Source of the DNA: Cylindrodendrum hubeiense
Taxonomy: Eukaryota > Ascomycota > Sordariomycetes > Hypocreales > Nectriaceae
Assembly (NCBI GenBank): GCA_014621425.1
Contig: JAANBB010000049.1
Location: 101,794-165,793, forward strand
Direction of reading: 5' to 3'
DNA length: 64,000 bases
The translations under genes were made by a program, and so were the position numbers. A model generated the notes under the pieces. It worked only from the letters and a program-made list of their open reading frames with translations. It did no database searches and was not told the origin of the DNA. Below are positions 12,972 to 24,328 of this stretch, piece after piece. Position 1 is the stretch's first letter; each line of letters starts with the position of its first letter.

Positions 12972-14166
12972 ATGGGAAAATCATCAAAGGACAAGCGCGA
13001 CGCCTACTACCGGCTCGCCAAGGAGCAGGGTTGGCGCGCCCGAAGCGCCTTCAAGCTGCTGCAGCTTGACGAAGGTTCGCTGCTCCCATCCCGGTCCCTT
13101 CTAAGTGCGCCCCGCTGACATCGTGACCCCTCCAGAGTTCGATCTCTTCGCCAACGTCACTCGAGTGGTTGATCTGTGTGCAGCGCCAGGCAGTTGGTCG
13201 CAAGTGCTCTCGCGCGTGCTGATTAAGGGGGAGAAATTCGGCAGGACGGCATGGCAGGACAAGGAGGCCCGGTTCCGACAGCAGATGCTGGGCATTCTGC
13301 CCCAGGACGAGCAGAAGACCGAGGCGGACAAGACAATCGATGAGCAGCAGGAGGAACGCAAGCCGCGAGAGGACGTTAAAATTGTGTCGATTGATCTGCA
13401 GCCCATCTCGCCCCTGGCTGGCATCACGACCCTTCGCGCCGACATCACCCACCCCGCTACGGTGCCGCTGCTCCTGTCAGCGCTCGACCCCGATTTCGAT
13501 CCCAAGATGGCCGGAACGCAAGCCTCGCACCCCGTCGACCTGGTTCTCAGCGATGGCGCCCCCGATGTCACTGGCCTCCACGATCTCGACATTTATGTAC
13601 AGTCGCAGCTTCTCTTTGCCGCATTGAACCTCGCACTCTGTGTGCTGAAGCCCGGCGGCAAGTTTGTGGCCAAGATCTTTCGCGGGAAGAACGTCGACGT
13701 GCTCTATGCGCAGCTTAAGATCTTCTTTGAAAAGGTCATTGTAGCCAAGCCGCGCAGCAGCCGAGCTAGCAGCGTAGAGGCATTCATCGTGTGCATCAAC
13801 TTCCAGCCACCGGACGGGTTCCGCGCCAGCCTGGAAGAGCCGCTCGGAGTCGGGGGCCGATTGGATGAGATGCTCAAGGAGCGGGAGGCTCAGAAGACCG
13901 ACACCGAGATGCAGGGTGCCGCCGCCATTAGCGAGCAGGGCGTAGTGGAGATGGAGGTTTACGACGACGTGCCAGAGGACAAGGAGAGAAATACTAGGTG
14001 GATCGCACCATTCATTGCTTGTGGAGATCTATCAGCTTTTGACTCCGATGCATCATATCAGCTCCCTGAGGACCATGTCTCTCTGGACCCGGTCCAGCCG
14101 CCGATTGCTCCTCCGTACAAACGCGCCATCGAGATGCGAGCCGCATTGTCTGGGTCGCAGCGCTAA
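12972..14166 (+). CDS. TRM7: tRNA 2'-O-ribose methyltransferase, FtsJ family
   Basis: Methylates the ribose of anticodon-loop nucleotides 32 and 34 of certain tRNAs, in yeast with partners Trm732 and Trm734. Two exons, 12972-13074 and 13136-14166, give 377 aa. The N-terminus [20 protein letters not shown] is characteristic of the TRM7 branch. The SAM-binding motif is [15 protein letters not shown]. The K-D-K-E catalytic tetrad is visible: Lys28 (SAFKLLQ), Asp in [10 protein letters not shown], Lys in FVAKIFRG, Glu in [10 protein letters not shown] charged insert (about residues 75-105) between the first strand and motif II is common in filamentous fungi. Convergent with the GNAT gene, 91 bases between stops. 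Confidence 0.94.
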
Positions 14167-14257
14167 AATACAACAACCAAGAAAACACCAAAAAACATTA
14201 AGGAGAGGCTTCGCCAGAGGAGGAAACCATAACCGGTATTATATATGGGATCTGCGA

Positions 14258-14897
14258 TCAGTGGTGTGCGGGAACGGGCTTTTCTGCTGGACCAGGCAGC
14301 TCTAGGACCACTAGCCCAGCCGAGGGCCCATCGTCGAAGTCAAGGGCACCGAGCTCGCGCTTGTACATCCTTGCGGCGGAGTCATCGTGGGTCATGAGTA
14401 GGAGGCCACGCATGTCCTTCCACTCATTGAGTATTTCCTTGAGAGAACGCATCAACCACGAGGCCAGGCCACGGCGTTGGTATTCATCCACGACAAATAC
14501 GTCGGTGAGGTATGCGAAGGTGACATAGTCGGTGACAACACGGGCAAAGCCGACCATCTTGATTCCAGAGCCGTCCTTAGGCCGGGCGATGCCGTTGGCT
14601 GTGTTCTTGTTAGCATGGTAAACGAAATAATGACAACCTGAGAATTGGTTCTTGAAGCTACTCACCCTTCATGTCGTCGGCAGTTTGGGGAACCGAGTAT
14701 ACGGCCAAAGTTAGACAGTTGTTCAAGAGCTTATGCACCTGAGGCTGCTCGAGAGGACTGCTCCACCACATGTCGTTGAGAAACTTGTTGAAAACTTGGG
14801 TATCCAAATAGGACTTGTCATTTGTGAGAAAGAAGTTATCGCGGTACCAAAACCGGGGCTCGCCCTCGGGCTGCATGGAAATTCCTCGAGAACCCAT
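14258..14897 (-). CDS. GNAT-family N-acetyltransferase
   Basis: Two exons, 14897-14666 and 14598-14258, give 190 aa. The acetyl-CoA binding motif A is seen in the second exon as VVDEYQRRGLASWLMRSL (Q/R-x-x-G-x-A), preceded by a beta strand with FARVVTDYVTFAYLTDVF and followed by a motif-B-like region ending LGALDFDD. This is the small single-domain GNAT type common in fungi; the acceptor substrate cannot be told. An in-frame ATG at 14876 is an alternative start. The gene is tail-to-tail with TRM7. Confidence 0.85.
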
Positions 14898-16156
14898 CTT
14901 GAGACAAGACAAAGATGTGATGCGATATGATGTGCCGAGACAAGGTAGAGTATCTTGTGTGTGTCTTCCTCTTTGGTTGCTTGATCCGTTGTTATGGCTG
15001 TTGCCACTCCGCCTCTTTTGCTTGATGAGATATGAAGTTGCCAAGTTGGTGTCCCAGTGGTACACGAACTGTCTTGGCTTGGCTGGGGAATGATCCGGTA
15101 CGGTTAGTGGCGGCTCTCACACGAGGGGTCCGAGGGGGCCGTGTGATCGTTCTTGGGGCCACGCTTTGCGTCACCAGGCCGCGTCTGGGGGAGCGGTTGG
15201 TTGGGATGGGGAATTGAGGTCAGGTGGGAGAAGAGCCCAAGGCTTATTTGCGGGGAAGTCAAATGGAGAAAATGCTGAGCAGTGATTGATGGAATGGCCG
15301 TTTTCGTCACGATGGTCGAGACGGGAGGGAGGCGGTGGGTTGAGTTTGGGGAGAAGTGTGGGGACGAAACAGAGTCGAGGCAGCAATGGATGCTTATGGA
15401 TGGATTCCCTGGAATAGGACCGAGTAGGTAGGTAGATTGGATTGAATGGAAGAGTAAATATGACGTGGAGTGAAGAAGAGAGCAAAGTAATTAAGGCGAG
15501 ATTTCGGCTATGACTTGGAATTCTGGAAGACTCGTTCGCTGCGAGTTGCCAAAGTGATGTTGTACATTGCGCCCTGCAGGTCCTCTAAACAAGCACTTGC
15601 CTTTCCCGCACGTTACCTATCGCTGCTGCTGCTGGGCGTCGAGGCGGTGGAACACGAGGGGACATAGTGCAGACGCTTCTGATTTGATGGATCGGACGGC
15701 ATCGAGATAAGACACGCAGAGATTCCCCGGGTGCCGCTCGTAGGGCGCGTTTGGCGTATGACGCCCGGCTCCACGGTAGCGGCGGAACTACGCCCGTCGT
15801 GGCCGGCCGATTTCCATTGTTGCGATGCGGCGGGCGGCGGGTACATTCGGTGCAATTGCGTCAAAGCCGGTTGGTTTTACGTACAATTTTCCGGCGGACG
15901 CCCATTAGGAAGGTGATGGCGTTGTACAGTCAGCCGGGGGAATTGAGGTTGGATTGCATGACGTGAAGCAGATGGAGATGCTCGAGCCTGGGTGTGTTTA
16001 TGTGCAAGCGAGGGAGGGAGCAGCTGGATAACATAAAATGGCATTTGGCACGACTGGGCACAGGGGAATCCCAATTATAGATTTATTCCATGGCTCAAAG
16101 ACTGGCCATGGTTTGTTTTTGAATTAATCCAGCTACTTGGCAACACAATTGGGCAA
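14898..16156. other. intergenic region, GNAT promoter
   Basis: 1.26 kb without a convincing gene. The open frames present are short and lack family features. The part next to 14897 is the GNAT 5' leader and promoter. Confidence 0.5.
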
Positions 16157-16867
16157 CTACAGCATGCCGGCGTAGACAGCAGCACCGGCCACGAGACCCA
16201 TGATGGCGCCGGCGGTGGGCATGGAGGCGGCACCAGCGGTAGACGAGCTGTTGGCAGGGGTAGAGGCGGCATCTGCCGAGTCGGTGGACTCGGCGTCGTC
16301 CCCGGAGCTGGAGCCGGACGAGGCGGCGGCGGATGACTGGGAGGCGGCGGAAGACTCGGGGGCGGCAGTTGTCTTGGAGTCCTTGTCCGCGGAGGCAGAC
16401 TCGGTGGTCTGCTTGTCGCCTGACTCCACGGCGCTCTCCACGGCGCTGGTGCTCAACGTGGTCTTGGCCGTGGATCCAGCAGCCGTGGTGGTGGGCGCCT
16501 CGGTGATGGTGGCCGTCTCGTCCTCCGAAACTGTCTCAGAGAGCGTCCCGGAAGCCTCTGCCGACAATGCAGTCGTCTCTGCGGCGCTGGTCTTGAGATC
16601 GAGATACTGGGGCGAGTAGGTCTCGGTGCCTTCGTACGAGTCGCATCCGGGGACGGTCGTCTTGGGGGGCGCGCGGCCGCCGCCGCAGTCGAGGAACTCG
16701 CACAGCTCGCCCGTGTCGGGGACGTACCAGATGACGGTCCCGTATCGTTCTCCGTCGCTGTACGTGGCGACTCCGGCGGAGGAGGTGCAGCCTTCGAGGT
16801 CGGTGCGGGCGACGACCGGCGAGGCGGCGAAGAGCACGGCGGCCAGGGCGAGGATCTTGGCGGACAT
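16157..16867 (-). CDS. secreted Ser/Thr-rich protein, probable GPI anchor
   Basis: Single exon, 236 aa. Residues 1-20 form a signal peptide ending in ARTDLEG-like cleavage context. Residues about 21-75 form a compact domain with several Cys and the segment WYVPDTGELCEFLDCGGGR, which I recall from small secreted proteins of other filamentous ascomycetes, some labelled siderophore-biosynthesis related without clear proof. Residues about 85-210 are a Ser/Thr/Ala-rich, O-glycosylation-type stalk. The last 20 residues are hydrophobic after a run of small residues (ANSSSTAG), as in a GPI signal. Likely cell wall or plasma membrane attached. Function unknown. Confidence 0.8.
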   Translation of the reverse strand: MSAKILALAAVLFAASPVVARTDLEGCTSSAGVATYSDGERYGTVIWYVPDTGELCEFLDCGGGRAPPKTTVPGCDSYEGTETYSPQYLDLKTSAAETTALSAEASGTLSETVSEDETATITEAPTTTAAGSTAKTTLSTSAVESAVESGDKQTTESASADKDSKTTAAPESSAASQSSAAASSGSSSGDDAESTDSADAASTPANSSSTAGAASMPTAGAIMGLVAGAAVYAGML

Positions 16868-18047
16868 GGTGATTAAGTAGGGAGGCGAGGAGCTGGAGCT
16901 GGAGTTGTGGGGGTATTAACGAATGAACGACCGTAGGATCTGGCGAAGATGGCAGCGAACGAGTGAGGAGTTCTATTATTTCCGTTGGCCTTCTCTGCTT
17001 CTTCTTCCTGGGGCGAGCAATCTCTTTAAACAGCCACGCGGGTGCATTGTGCCGTCCAAGACGCTTCATTACCGCAGCATGTCGATCCCACAGCATCCAC
17101 TGGATCTAGTCCCAAATTGCCCGCTGCAGGGCCCGTCTGCCGGCCCTGGCCCTTCGGCTCCGACCAACACCCCATACCGCAGCGTTCCCCAGCGAATCCC
17201 AGTGCCGTGGCCCGCTGTAAGGGGGCAGCCACCGCCCCTGAAGGCATGGTGCTACAGCGCCCTGGAGGGGTCGCTTGGCCTTAAGGCCCTACAGGTGGGC
17301 TAATTTCAGCGGTCCCTGGTTCGGCCGCTGCTCGATTTGGACGGGGAGGATTCGCTCCAGGGGGTGCGCCATGGGACGAGCTGGGGTTTCACTTATTACC
17401 GGTAATTGCCAAGACCGGAGGGATCTCGCTTTACCTGACACTAAGACCATCTTATTATTAGACATTGTCAGGATATGGGGTGTCAAGAAGAAAAAAATCA
17501 TGTTGCAACCAACTGCGCTGTGCTGGCAAGTTGTGCGGAATGGGGTTGGTCAGGATGGCTGCAAGGGCTGAAAGGGGCAACTTCTTGCACCAACATGCGA
17601 TTCCATTCGTCCAGGCATGTTTGGTCTCTGCATCCTCTCTTACGCATAATGTCTCTGATATTTATGCGCCACCGTGTTGGCATTGCCTTTGACCACAGCC
17701 AAATAAGTACTTTACCGAACGTGCTTGGCTAAGGGGCTGGATGTTTAAACAAGTAGTACTATTTCTATTGATATGGATATTGATTAGCAGAGGCACGCTC
17801 TGTGATCAAGTACAGAACAGACATGGGGTTACGCTAATCACTCAAAATTCAATGTAACATATGTAATCGTTGCTGCGCAAGAGACATGCAAAATTCATAT
17901 TCCGGAGCGGGTGAAGAGCATGAGCTTGAATGTCAAGGGGTTCTCTTGATCTAATAAAGAGTTGTTTCCACCTATATAAATAATTGCAGCCTTTCCTCCA
18001 TCTCATTGTTCGCATCCCGACCAACCCCCATTTCATGTATCGACATC
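16868..18047. other. intergenic region
   Basis: 1.18 kb with no supported gene. It carries the promoter of the GPI-type protein gene (left) and the 3' end of the AAAP permease gene (right). Short open frames on both strands near 17.0-17.7 kb show no family signal. Confidence 0.5.
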
Positions 18048-19602
18048 TTATGTCGAGCCGCTGTTGTCGGCGCACGAAAAAGCAGAGCTAATCTCGCCGC
18101 TCGCGTACGCATCAATGACCTGCTGAATCACTCCATATGTTCCGCCGACAGTCAAGAATGACGCCAACGCAATCAGAACCCAGTGCAACCAGTAGATGAC
18201 CACTTGACCCAGCGATCCCGTTCGGTACTCCTTGTGATCAAAGATCCAGAGGTATCCCGGCAGACCCAGGGCTAGAGGCGCAAAGGTCAAGCTGCCAGCC
18301 AGCGCCAACAGGTAGTTGAAGATGGGGATACCAGAGGCCAGCAGGAAGGATACAATGCTCATGGATCCCGTGCAGCCCAGCCAGACGCTCCAGTGGATGA
18401 CCGAGTTCTTCTGCAGATGTTCCGAGTTGCGTAGCAGGCGAACGAACATGTACTTGGCTGCGACGTGGATGTAGAGGCATGCGCTGACAAGAAGACCGAT
18501 CAAACCAACACCATACGACACCTTCTTGATGGTGCCACCGGCGCTGCCCAGCGAAGGAGACGCGACCCACTGACCACACCACTTGTAGACGACTAAGCTG
18601 AAGCACAGGTAGCTGGCGCCGACGAAACCCATGCACAGGTAGACGGCCTTGTTGTAGTCTCGGGGCTTGCGCATCTCCGAGATGACAGGCAAAAACGCGG
18701 AGGTTCCGGCGCTGGAGCAGAAGATGGATGCTACAGATGTGATTCCCGCAACGAAGGACGGGTGGCCGATGACATGGTAGCCCAGGTCAAAGTCGCCGGT
18801 TTGCGGTGCGGCAGCTGGGCGATCGATGGTGGTGACTCCGACACTACAAGGAAGAAGATGTCAGTTAGCCAAGTTCATGATTCAACATTCCTCTCAACGG
18901 GTTGCTTACACGACGATGAAGACGGCCACGAAGACGGAGATGAATCCAATCCAGGTCAGCCACGCAATCTTCTCGAACTTGCGCACGCTGGCCAGGATGA
19001 AGACCATGACGGTGGCGACCAGCATGAAGTAGTTGGTGCAAATGGCGTGGTCTGACAGCGCATTGAGAGCCACCGACGAGCCAAACACGCCCGAGGCGCC
19101 AACAATGGCAAATGTAACCAGGAAGACGATGCCCACAATCTCACGCATCCACTTGCCGCCAACAACCTCGGCCATATCTGCGATTGAGTGGCATCCTGCG
19201 TGCGAGTTGCGGAAGTTGCCCTGCACGATGGCGTAGTATGTGTTGAGGATCTGCCAGCCGATCACGTTGATGGCGCCGGGCAAGGCGCCCAGCACGTACA
19301 TGGACGAGGGGATGGTGAGGACACCAGTGGCGAAGATGACTGTGAAGTGTTGTCAGCGGGTGAACATCTTCTCATAGAACGAGAATGGGCTGGATATCGA
19401 GGAAATGCATACCCTTCAGGAAAATGACGGCTGTGTGGATCCAGCCGACGGTTCGGAAGTCCACAGTTCCTTCGCCGCGCTTGAAGACCTCAAAAGCATC
19501 GTCGTTCTCAACCTTGCCGGCATCGACACTGCTGCTGCTGCTGTTGCGGCCCTGGGCAGGGGTGATGGCGTCCACGCCCTTCTCAGAGGCAGTTACAGCC
19601 AT
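18048..19602 (-). CDS. amino acid permease, AAAP (Aa_trans) family
   Basis: Three exons, 19602-19413, 19339-18910, 18843-18048; 471 aa. A cytosolic N-terminus of about 50 residues leads into roughly eleven hydrophobic segments. The family-typical beginning is FRTVGWIHTAVIFLKG and VIFATGVLTIPSSMYVLGA, followed by HSIADMAEVVGG, as in fungal neutral amino acid permeases related to Neurospora MTR. It should import amino acids or related small nitrogen compounds across the plasma membrane. Its upstream region contains seven exact GTTGGAG/CTCCAAC copies (19963-20244) and a perfect TGACTCA. I read it as the transporter of the catabolic cluster that continues to 30.4 kb; the substrate is unknown. Confidence 0.9.
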
Positions 19603-19962
19603 CGTCAAATCCGGAGGTTTTGCCGACTTGAAAATATGCAAACGAGTCCAAGTAGCCAATTATTCGCAAGAGAGACTGTGGCGAGGAGGTATTGAGCTGA
19701 TCTGTTTCATCCAGGAAATGTGATCATCGGCCCTGGGGGTTATTATAGGATATATGGATGAGAACAGGGAATGCCTAGGATGCTGAGTTGCGCTGGAGTG
19801 CCTTGCACATCTTCGCCAATCCAGTGTCACCCTTGAACTGGTGACCAAAGGCTAAGATAAGCCATCTGGGGTTTTAGCGCGTTCTGGACGGCCTGATGGA
19901 CGCATGGTTCCTGATACCGCTAGGTTCGCGGTGGAGATGTTACGCTTTGAGGGGTTGATAGT

Positions 19963-20244
19963 GTTGGAGTACATTTGTAGAGTTGGAGGCTAGAGTCTCC
20001 GGTTGGAGACTAGTGGAGAGCCCTTGGGGTCGTTGGAGCAAGTTTGATTGCAAACACCTCCAACAAATATGGATTGGAGACAAGATATGCTCTTCCAAGA
20101 AGTCCGTGCCTTGATATCTACGGATAGTCGATGTTGGAGATTCATTCTAGATTGCTGATTAGATGCCGGCGTTACTCGGGGTATTGACTCAATACATGTG
20201 ACCAACTCACCCCAACTGCTCATAATCTAGATCTTTACTCCAAC
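19963..20244. promoter_or_regulatory. GTTGGAG motif array upstream of the AAAP permease
   Basis: Exact GTTGGAG on the plus strand at 19963, 19982, 20002, 20032 and 20133, and CTCCAAC at 20058 and 20238; an ATTGGAG lies at 20073. By base composition about 0.03 copies would be expected in 282 bp. 19995-20010 is a perfect inverted repeat, GTCTCC-GGTT-GGAGAC. The nearest downstream start codon is that of the permease at 19602 on the minus strand. TTGG(A/G)G is the half-site known for yeast Adr1, whose finger contact residues recur in the C2H2 factor at 27558. Binding is inferred. Confidence 0.7.
20185..20191. promoter_or_regulatory. TGACTCA, Gcn4/CPC1-type site
   Basis: A perfect AP-1/Gcn4 heptamer inside the motif array, about 580 bases upstream of the amino acid permease start. 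It could couple the permease to cross-pathway control; a chance match cannot be excluded. Confidence 0.35.
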
Positions 20245-20669
20245 CCCAATGGATCTTGATTTTGAAGCTCTTGGCAGGTCGGAGGCGATAGAGCTTATCG
20301 TGGGGTATCACTGGGCGACATTGATAGAACGATATGCTGACTGAACAATCATCCTGTGTGGCCATATGTTGAGGCCAACCGCGGATTCCAAGTCGAGAGA
20401 CAAGATTACCTGGTGACCAAAACAGGACTAAGGTAGATCAAATAAGTTGCTGGTGAGAGCAAGCAGTGGTCAAAACGCATGTTAAGATTCGAGTTTAAAG
20501 ATACGTACTCTGGGAGTAGAAGCTGAAGGATGGTGAAGACTTGTGGATAAGAACGAGAGAGAACGAGATTCAACGGTCACGATTAGACACAATGAGGGAT
20601 TGCCAATCATATCAGAGTAGCCAATTCATATCAAACATAATTTTATTATACAGACATTGACATTAATCA

Positions 20670-21794
20670 TCACTTCTTCAAAATGGCACCCGCAGCGGCC
20701 GGCATCAACGCTCCAGGCGCTGGCTTGTTCTTGCTCTTAAACTCGTCCGCCATCTCCGCCATCGTCACGAACTCGACACCCTCGTGCTTTTTGAAGTGCT
20801 CGATAAGTCTGTAAAGCCAACAGTGTCAGCAACCTGTTCATCAAACAATTGAGCCTTTCCCAAGAAACTTACCTCTCGTGCATCAACAGGGCATGCGGCC
20901 GCCCTGACACGTCAGGGTGGACTGTCATGGGGAAGATAAACTCGTCGTACTCGCGGTAAAAGTAGTCGAAGTGGTCGCGCCAAATATCCTCGACGTCGCG
21001 CGCATTGACGAAACCATGACTGTTGGGCGCCGCCTTGATGAACATCATGGGTGGGAGGTCATCAAGATACCAGTTAGTGGGAATTTCGACTAGGCCCGTG
21101 TCGGTACCGCTGACCAGCGGCTTCATCCACTCCTCGGCCTTCTTGGTGTAGTCGATCTTGGTCCATGACTCGCCCGTGTTGAGATAGTAAGGTTGGCAAT
21201 CGTGGTGCGCCATGCTGTGGTCGTATTCGATGCCGTAGTCAAGGAGGAGCTGTGCACCCTCGCCGCTAGTCTCCCACCTGTAGAGATTGACATGTTAGAC
21301 GATGCTGTGAGAGGACAGTTGGGGGAGAAGCTCACCAAGGCGCGACGCTTCCTCGGGGCGTTTTGCCTCCGCAGAAATCCGTCAACTGCCGGTATGTTTT
21401 ATCCAGGACATCGCGCTGTTGTTCAATCGTCATGTCGGTCGGGTTCTCGTGTGAATATCCGTGCAAGCCAATCTCATGGCCAGCGTCTCTCACAGCCGCC
21501 ATGTCCTCTGGGAAGGTATCTAGGCTGTGGCCAGGGATGAACCAGGTCGTCTTAATCTTGTACTTGTCGAACAGCTTCAGCAGCCGTTGCGTGCCCACCG
21601 TGCCGGCGAAGATACCTGTGTCGGGCCATTGTGGTTAGTCAATTGTATCACTGGGGGAGCTTCCCACCGCTGGAGAGAGGAGACAAACCTCTGCTAATAT
21701 CGTTTGGCGAGTCTTCGCCGCCATAAGAGCCGAGCCAGCCGGCGACGGCATCAACGTCGACGCCGTAGCTAATGAGGACGCGCTTCTTGCCCAT
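20670..21794 (-). CDS. polysaccharide deacetylase-like hydrolase (PuuE/imidase type)
   Basis: Four exons, 21794-21689, 21615-21336, 21277-20873, 20808-20670; 309 aa. No signal peptide, so intracellular. It has a NodB-type fold: a first metal motif SYGVDVDAV, the HxxxH metal motif in [13 protein letters not shown], and the substrate-side motif RGSVAPWWE. The C-terminal part has [13 protein letters not shown]. Cytosolic members of this subfamily include bacterial allantoinase PuuE and cyclic imide hydrolase rather than chitin deacetylases, so opening of a cyclic amide or imide ring is the better guess. It shares a divergent promoter with the alcohol dehydrogenase; three GTTGGAG copies lie between them. 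Family is clear, substrate is inference. Confidence 0.88.
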
Positions 21795-22289
21795 TGTCAA
21801 CTTTGTGATCTGGTAAAAATCTAAGAATTGATCTAGTTGCGAAGCACCAGAGAGCAGGATCAGGAGCAGGGAGTCGAGAGCAGGGGAAATATGTCAAGTC
21901 CAAGATGCGGGGTGCTAGTCGTTTCGTCGGCAATGGCAGCTCTTATGATCACGATGCGCACACGAAGCTAGACTGAGTCAAGGCCAATCCGTATCCATCA
22001 CTAAGCCCATGACGGTCGCAGGATCTGGGTGCATCGCGGGGCATTGAGTTGGAGCTTAATGCGCGTATCAGTTGGAGGCTTGGATAAGCTCCACGCTACT
22101 GTTGGAGTCGTTAACACCAATGATAGCCAAGTCGACGACGTCGGTTGAATGGAACGTAGAGTCACAATGTCGTATCAGCAAATCGCCTGACATGATTTGA
22201 TCGGCAATGGCGGATTATAATGATAATGAGTATTAATCTCGTACCCGATTTACATAGTGGGAAGACTGAACCATCATCAAGCCTGCAAG
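21795..22289. promoter_or_regulatory. divergent promoter, deacetylase / ADH
   Basis: 495 bases between two divergent start codons. It holds exact GTTGGAG at 22048, 22071 and 22101 and a TGAGTCA (Gcn4-type) at 21974-21980. The three GTTGGAG copies have spacings of 23 and 30 bases, similar to those of the array near 20.0 kb. Confidence 0.6.
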
Positions 22290-23497
22290 ATGCCTGTCAA
22301 CCAGCAAATACCGCTGCAGATGAAAGCGGCACAAATCCGTGAGGTGTGTTTGCTCTGAAGCTTAGAGTTTTAGTCCATGTTAACAGCGCAACAGTACAAC
22401 AAACCATACGAGCTGGTCTCAATCGAAGTGCCCAAGATCCCAGATCATGAGCTCCTTCTCAGGGTTTATGCAGCAGGCTTCTGCCACTCGGATCTTCAAG
22501 TGCTCCATGGCCAATTCGCATGCAAACTGCCCATGATACCATCCCACGAGCCTGCCGGTGTGATTGTACAGGTTGGTCCGAAATGCAGCGGCTCCTGGAA
22601 GGAAGGCGACCGGGTAGGCGCGTTGAATTTTAAGAATGCGTGTTCTCAGTGCACCGGATGTGCGTTGGCGCTGCGGCGTCACAACAAGCTGGATCCGAGG
22701 ATTTGCGAGAATCGTGAGATGGCTGGGTTCAAGAACGATGGGTGCTTCGCAGAGTACATGGTTGTCGACCCAGCTACCACGGTTTTGTTACCAGAGTCTC
22801 TACCGTTTGACCAAGCCGCGCCGCTGATGTGCGCTGGAGTAAGTCTCATCTCAATAAACATCACCCATGCGAGAAGTAGAGAAACTAAGGATGGAAATAA
22901 AAGGCAACCGTATGGGGAGCACTCGAAAAAGCAACAGCAACCCTCGAGTCGGGCGCCGTCGTCGCGATAGTAGGAATAGGAGGCCTCGGGCACCTCGGAA
23001 TACAATTTTCCAAGGCGATGGGGTATCGCACAATTGCCATTGACACCCGAGAAGCTGCGAGATCACTCGCGAGCGAAGTACCAGCCGGTTTGTCACCGGA
23101 TCTTGTCATCGACTCGACCTCGAGCGAGGCCGCCGCCGCCCAGATACTCGAATTTACACAAGGCGAAGGAATCGCCGCTGCAATTGTCTGCACCGATTCT
23201 CTTGATGTCAACTCCTGGGCATTGACACTCTTGCGCTTTGGGGGAGTCATGGTGGCTCTTGGGTTACCTCCGGAGCAATGGCGATTTGATCCCAGCATAA
23301 TGGTATTCCGCGAGCTGGTCATCATGGGGAGCTACGTTGCGAGCGCCGATTCTGTCAGGAGGATGATGGAAGTGGTAGAGAGGAGTGGCGTTAGATCTCA
23401 TGTTACCATTGTCGCATTCAGCGACATCCCTACAATCGTAGAATCATACCAGGATGGGGCGTTCAAGGGTAGACTAGTCGTCCAGGTAGCTGAGTAG
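22290..23497 (+). CDS. zinc-dependent alcohol dehydrogenase (MDR family)
   Basis: Oxidises an alcohol, or reduces an aldehyde, with NAD(P). Three exons, 22290-22343, 22395-22838, 22904-23497; 363 aa. The first small exon supplies the family N-terminus QMKAAQIRE joined to YNKPYELVSIEVP; without it the protein would begin oddly at 22377. Met11 (22320) is an alternative start. Catalytic zinc ligands are Cys48 (GFCHSD) and His69-Glu70 (SHEP). Structural zinc cysteines are Cys101, Cys104, Cys107 and Cys122, with a longer last spacing than in yeast Adh. The Rossmann motif is VGIGGLGHLG. Divergent from the deacetylase and part of the 18-30 kb cluster. Confidence 0.92.
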
Positions 23498-24328
23498 CAT
23501 GTTATGATAAGTAATCAGAGTCCAACGATTGACGCATCAAACCCAGTTTTTCTCAAGAGTCAATAGTGGCGCCAGGTTGCCAGCATCGCCTTCTCAACCC
23601 AATCTAAAAGCTGAGGATTTGGTGTCTAACTAGTCTCCCAAGTAACCGGATTGTATTTCCGATTCGAAGCGACCCCGAAGCTCGCGACCGAGTAACTCAC
23701 TCTACGGCCAAGCCGGACATCTCCAAATCCGAATTTCCCGAACATGTCTTGGGGTCTTTGTGCTCCAATTCACGGCACACTTATCGCGTGGTCTTACTCA
23801 TGACAATCTCAACGACTGCAGATATCCTGATAATCGTCCACAAACCTATTGGTTACTAGATCAGACCCCTACCCCAGACCCATCTTAGCCGTTTATCTGG
23901 GGAAATTGTTTCCGAGACACGTCAATGGACAGGTGGAACCGTGTCATTTTGGGGTACATTTGATAGATCATCTTGGAGTGGAGACAGACTTATCAATGAC
24001 CCCAACCGCCTCCAACTCATCGCATCCTCCAACACTCCACTCTCTGCCGATCCCTTGCAACTCCATTTCGTGAAATCGCGAATGTCACGTTAAGAGATGT
24101 CGGAGTCATGTGTCATGCCCAGTTTCTTAGCAATGATACCCGCAATTCGGATGGTTCAAATTAAGCCGTTACATAGAAAGGGTCGGGAATTGAAGGCCGA
24201 TATCTTGAAGGGTGTTCTTGGTGGCCTACTCAAATATTAGAAACAGGTGTGAGCGCCAACTGCTAGGAGGAAACCCCAATCCTAATCTATTTCGCACTAT
24301 CAGATAAGGACCAACTATCACGATCAAC
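23498..24328. promoter_or_regulatory. intergenic region and amidase promoter
   Basis: 831 bases with no gene. Two exact CTCCAAC copies at 24010 and 24027 and near-matches at 23720, 23762 and 23972 lie upstream of the amidase. This is the cluster motif again, here on the opposite strand. Confidence 0.55.

Noticed and set aside
16200..16619. Plus-strand frame opposite the GPI-type protein
   Set aside because: Ala/Ser/Glu-rich mirror of the Ser/Thr-rich stalk; no independent signal.
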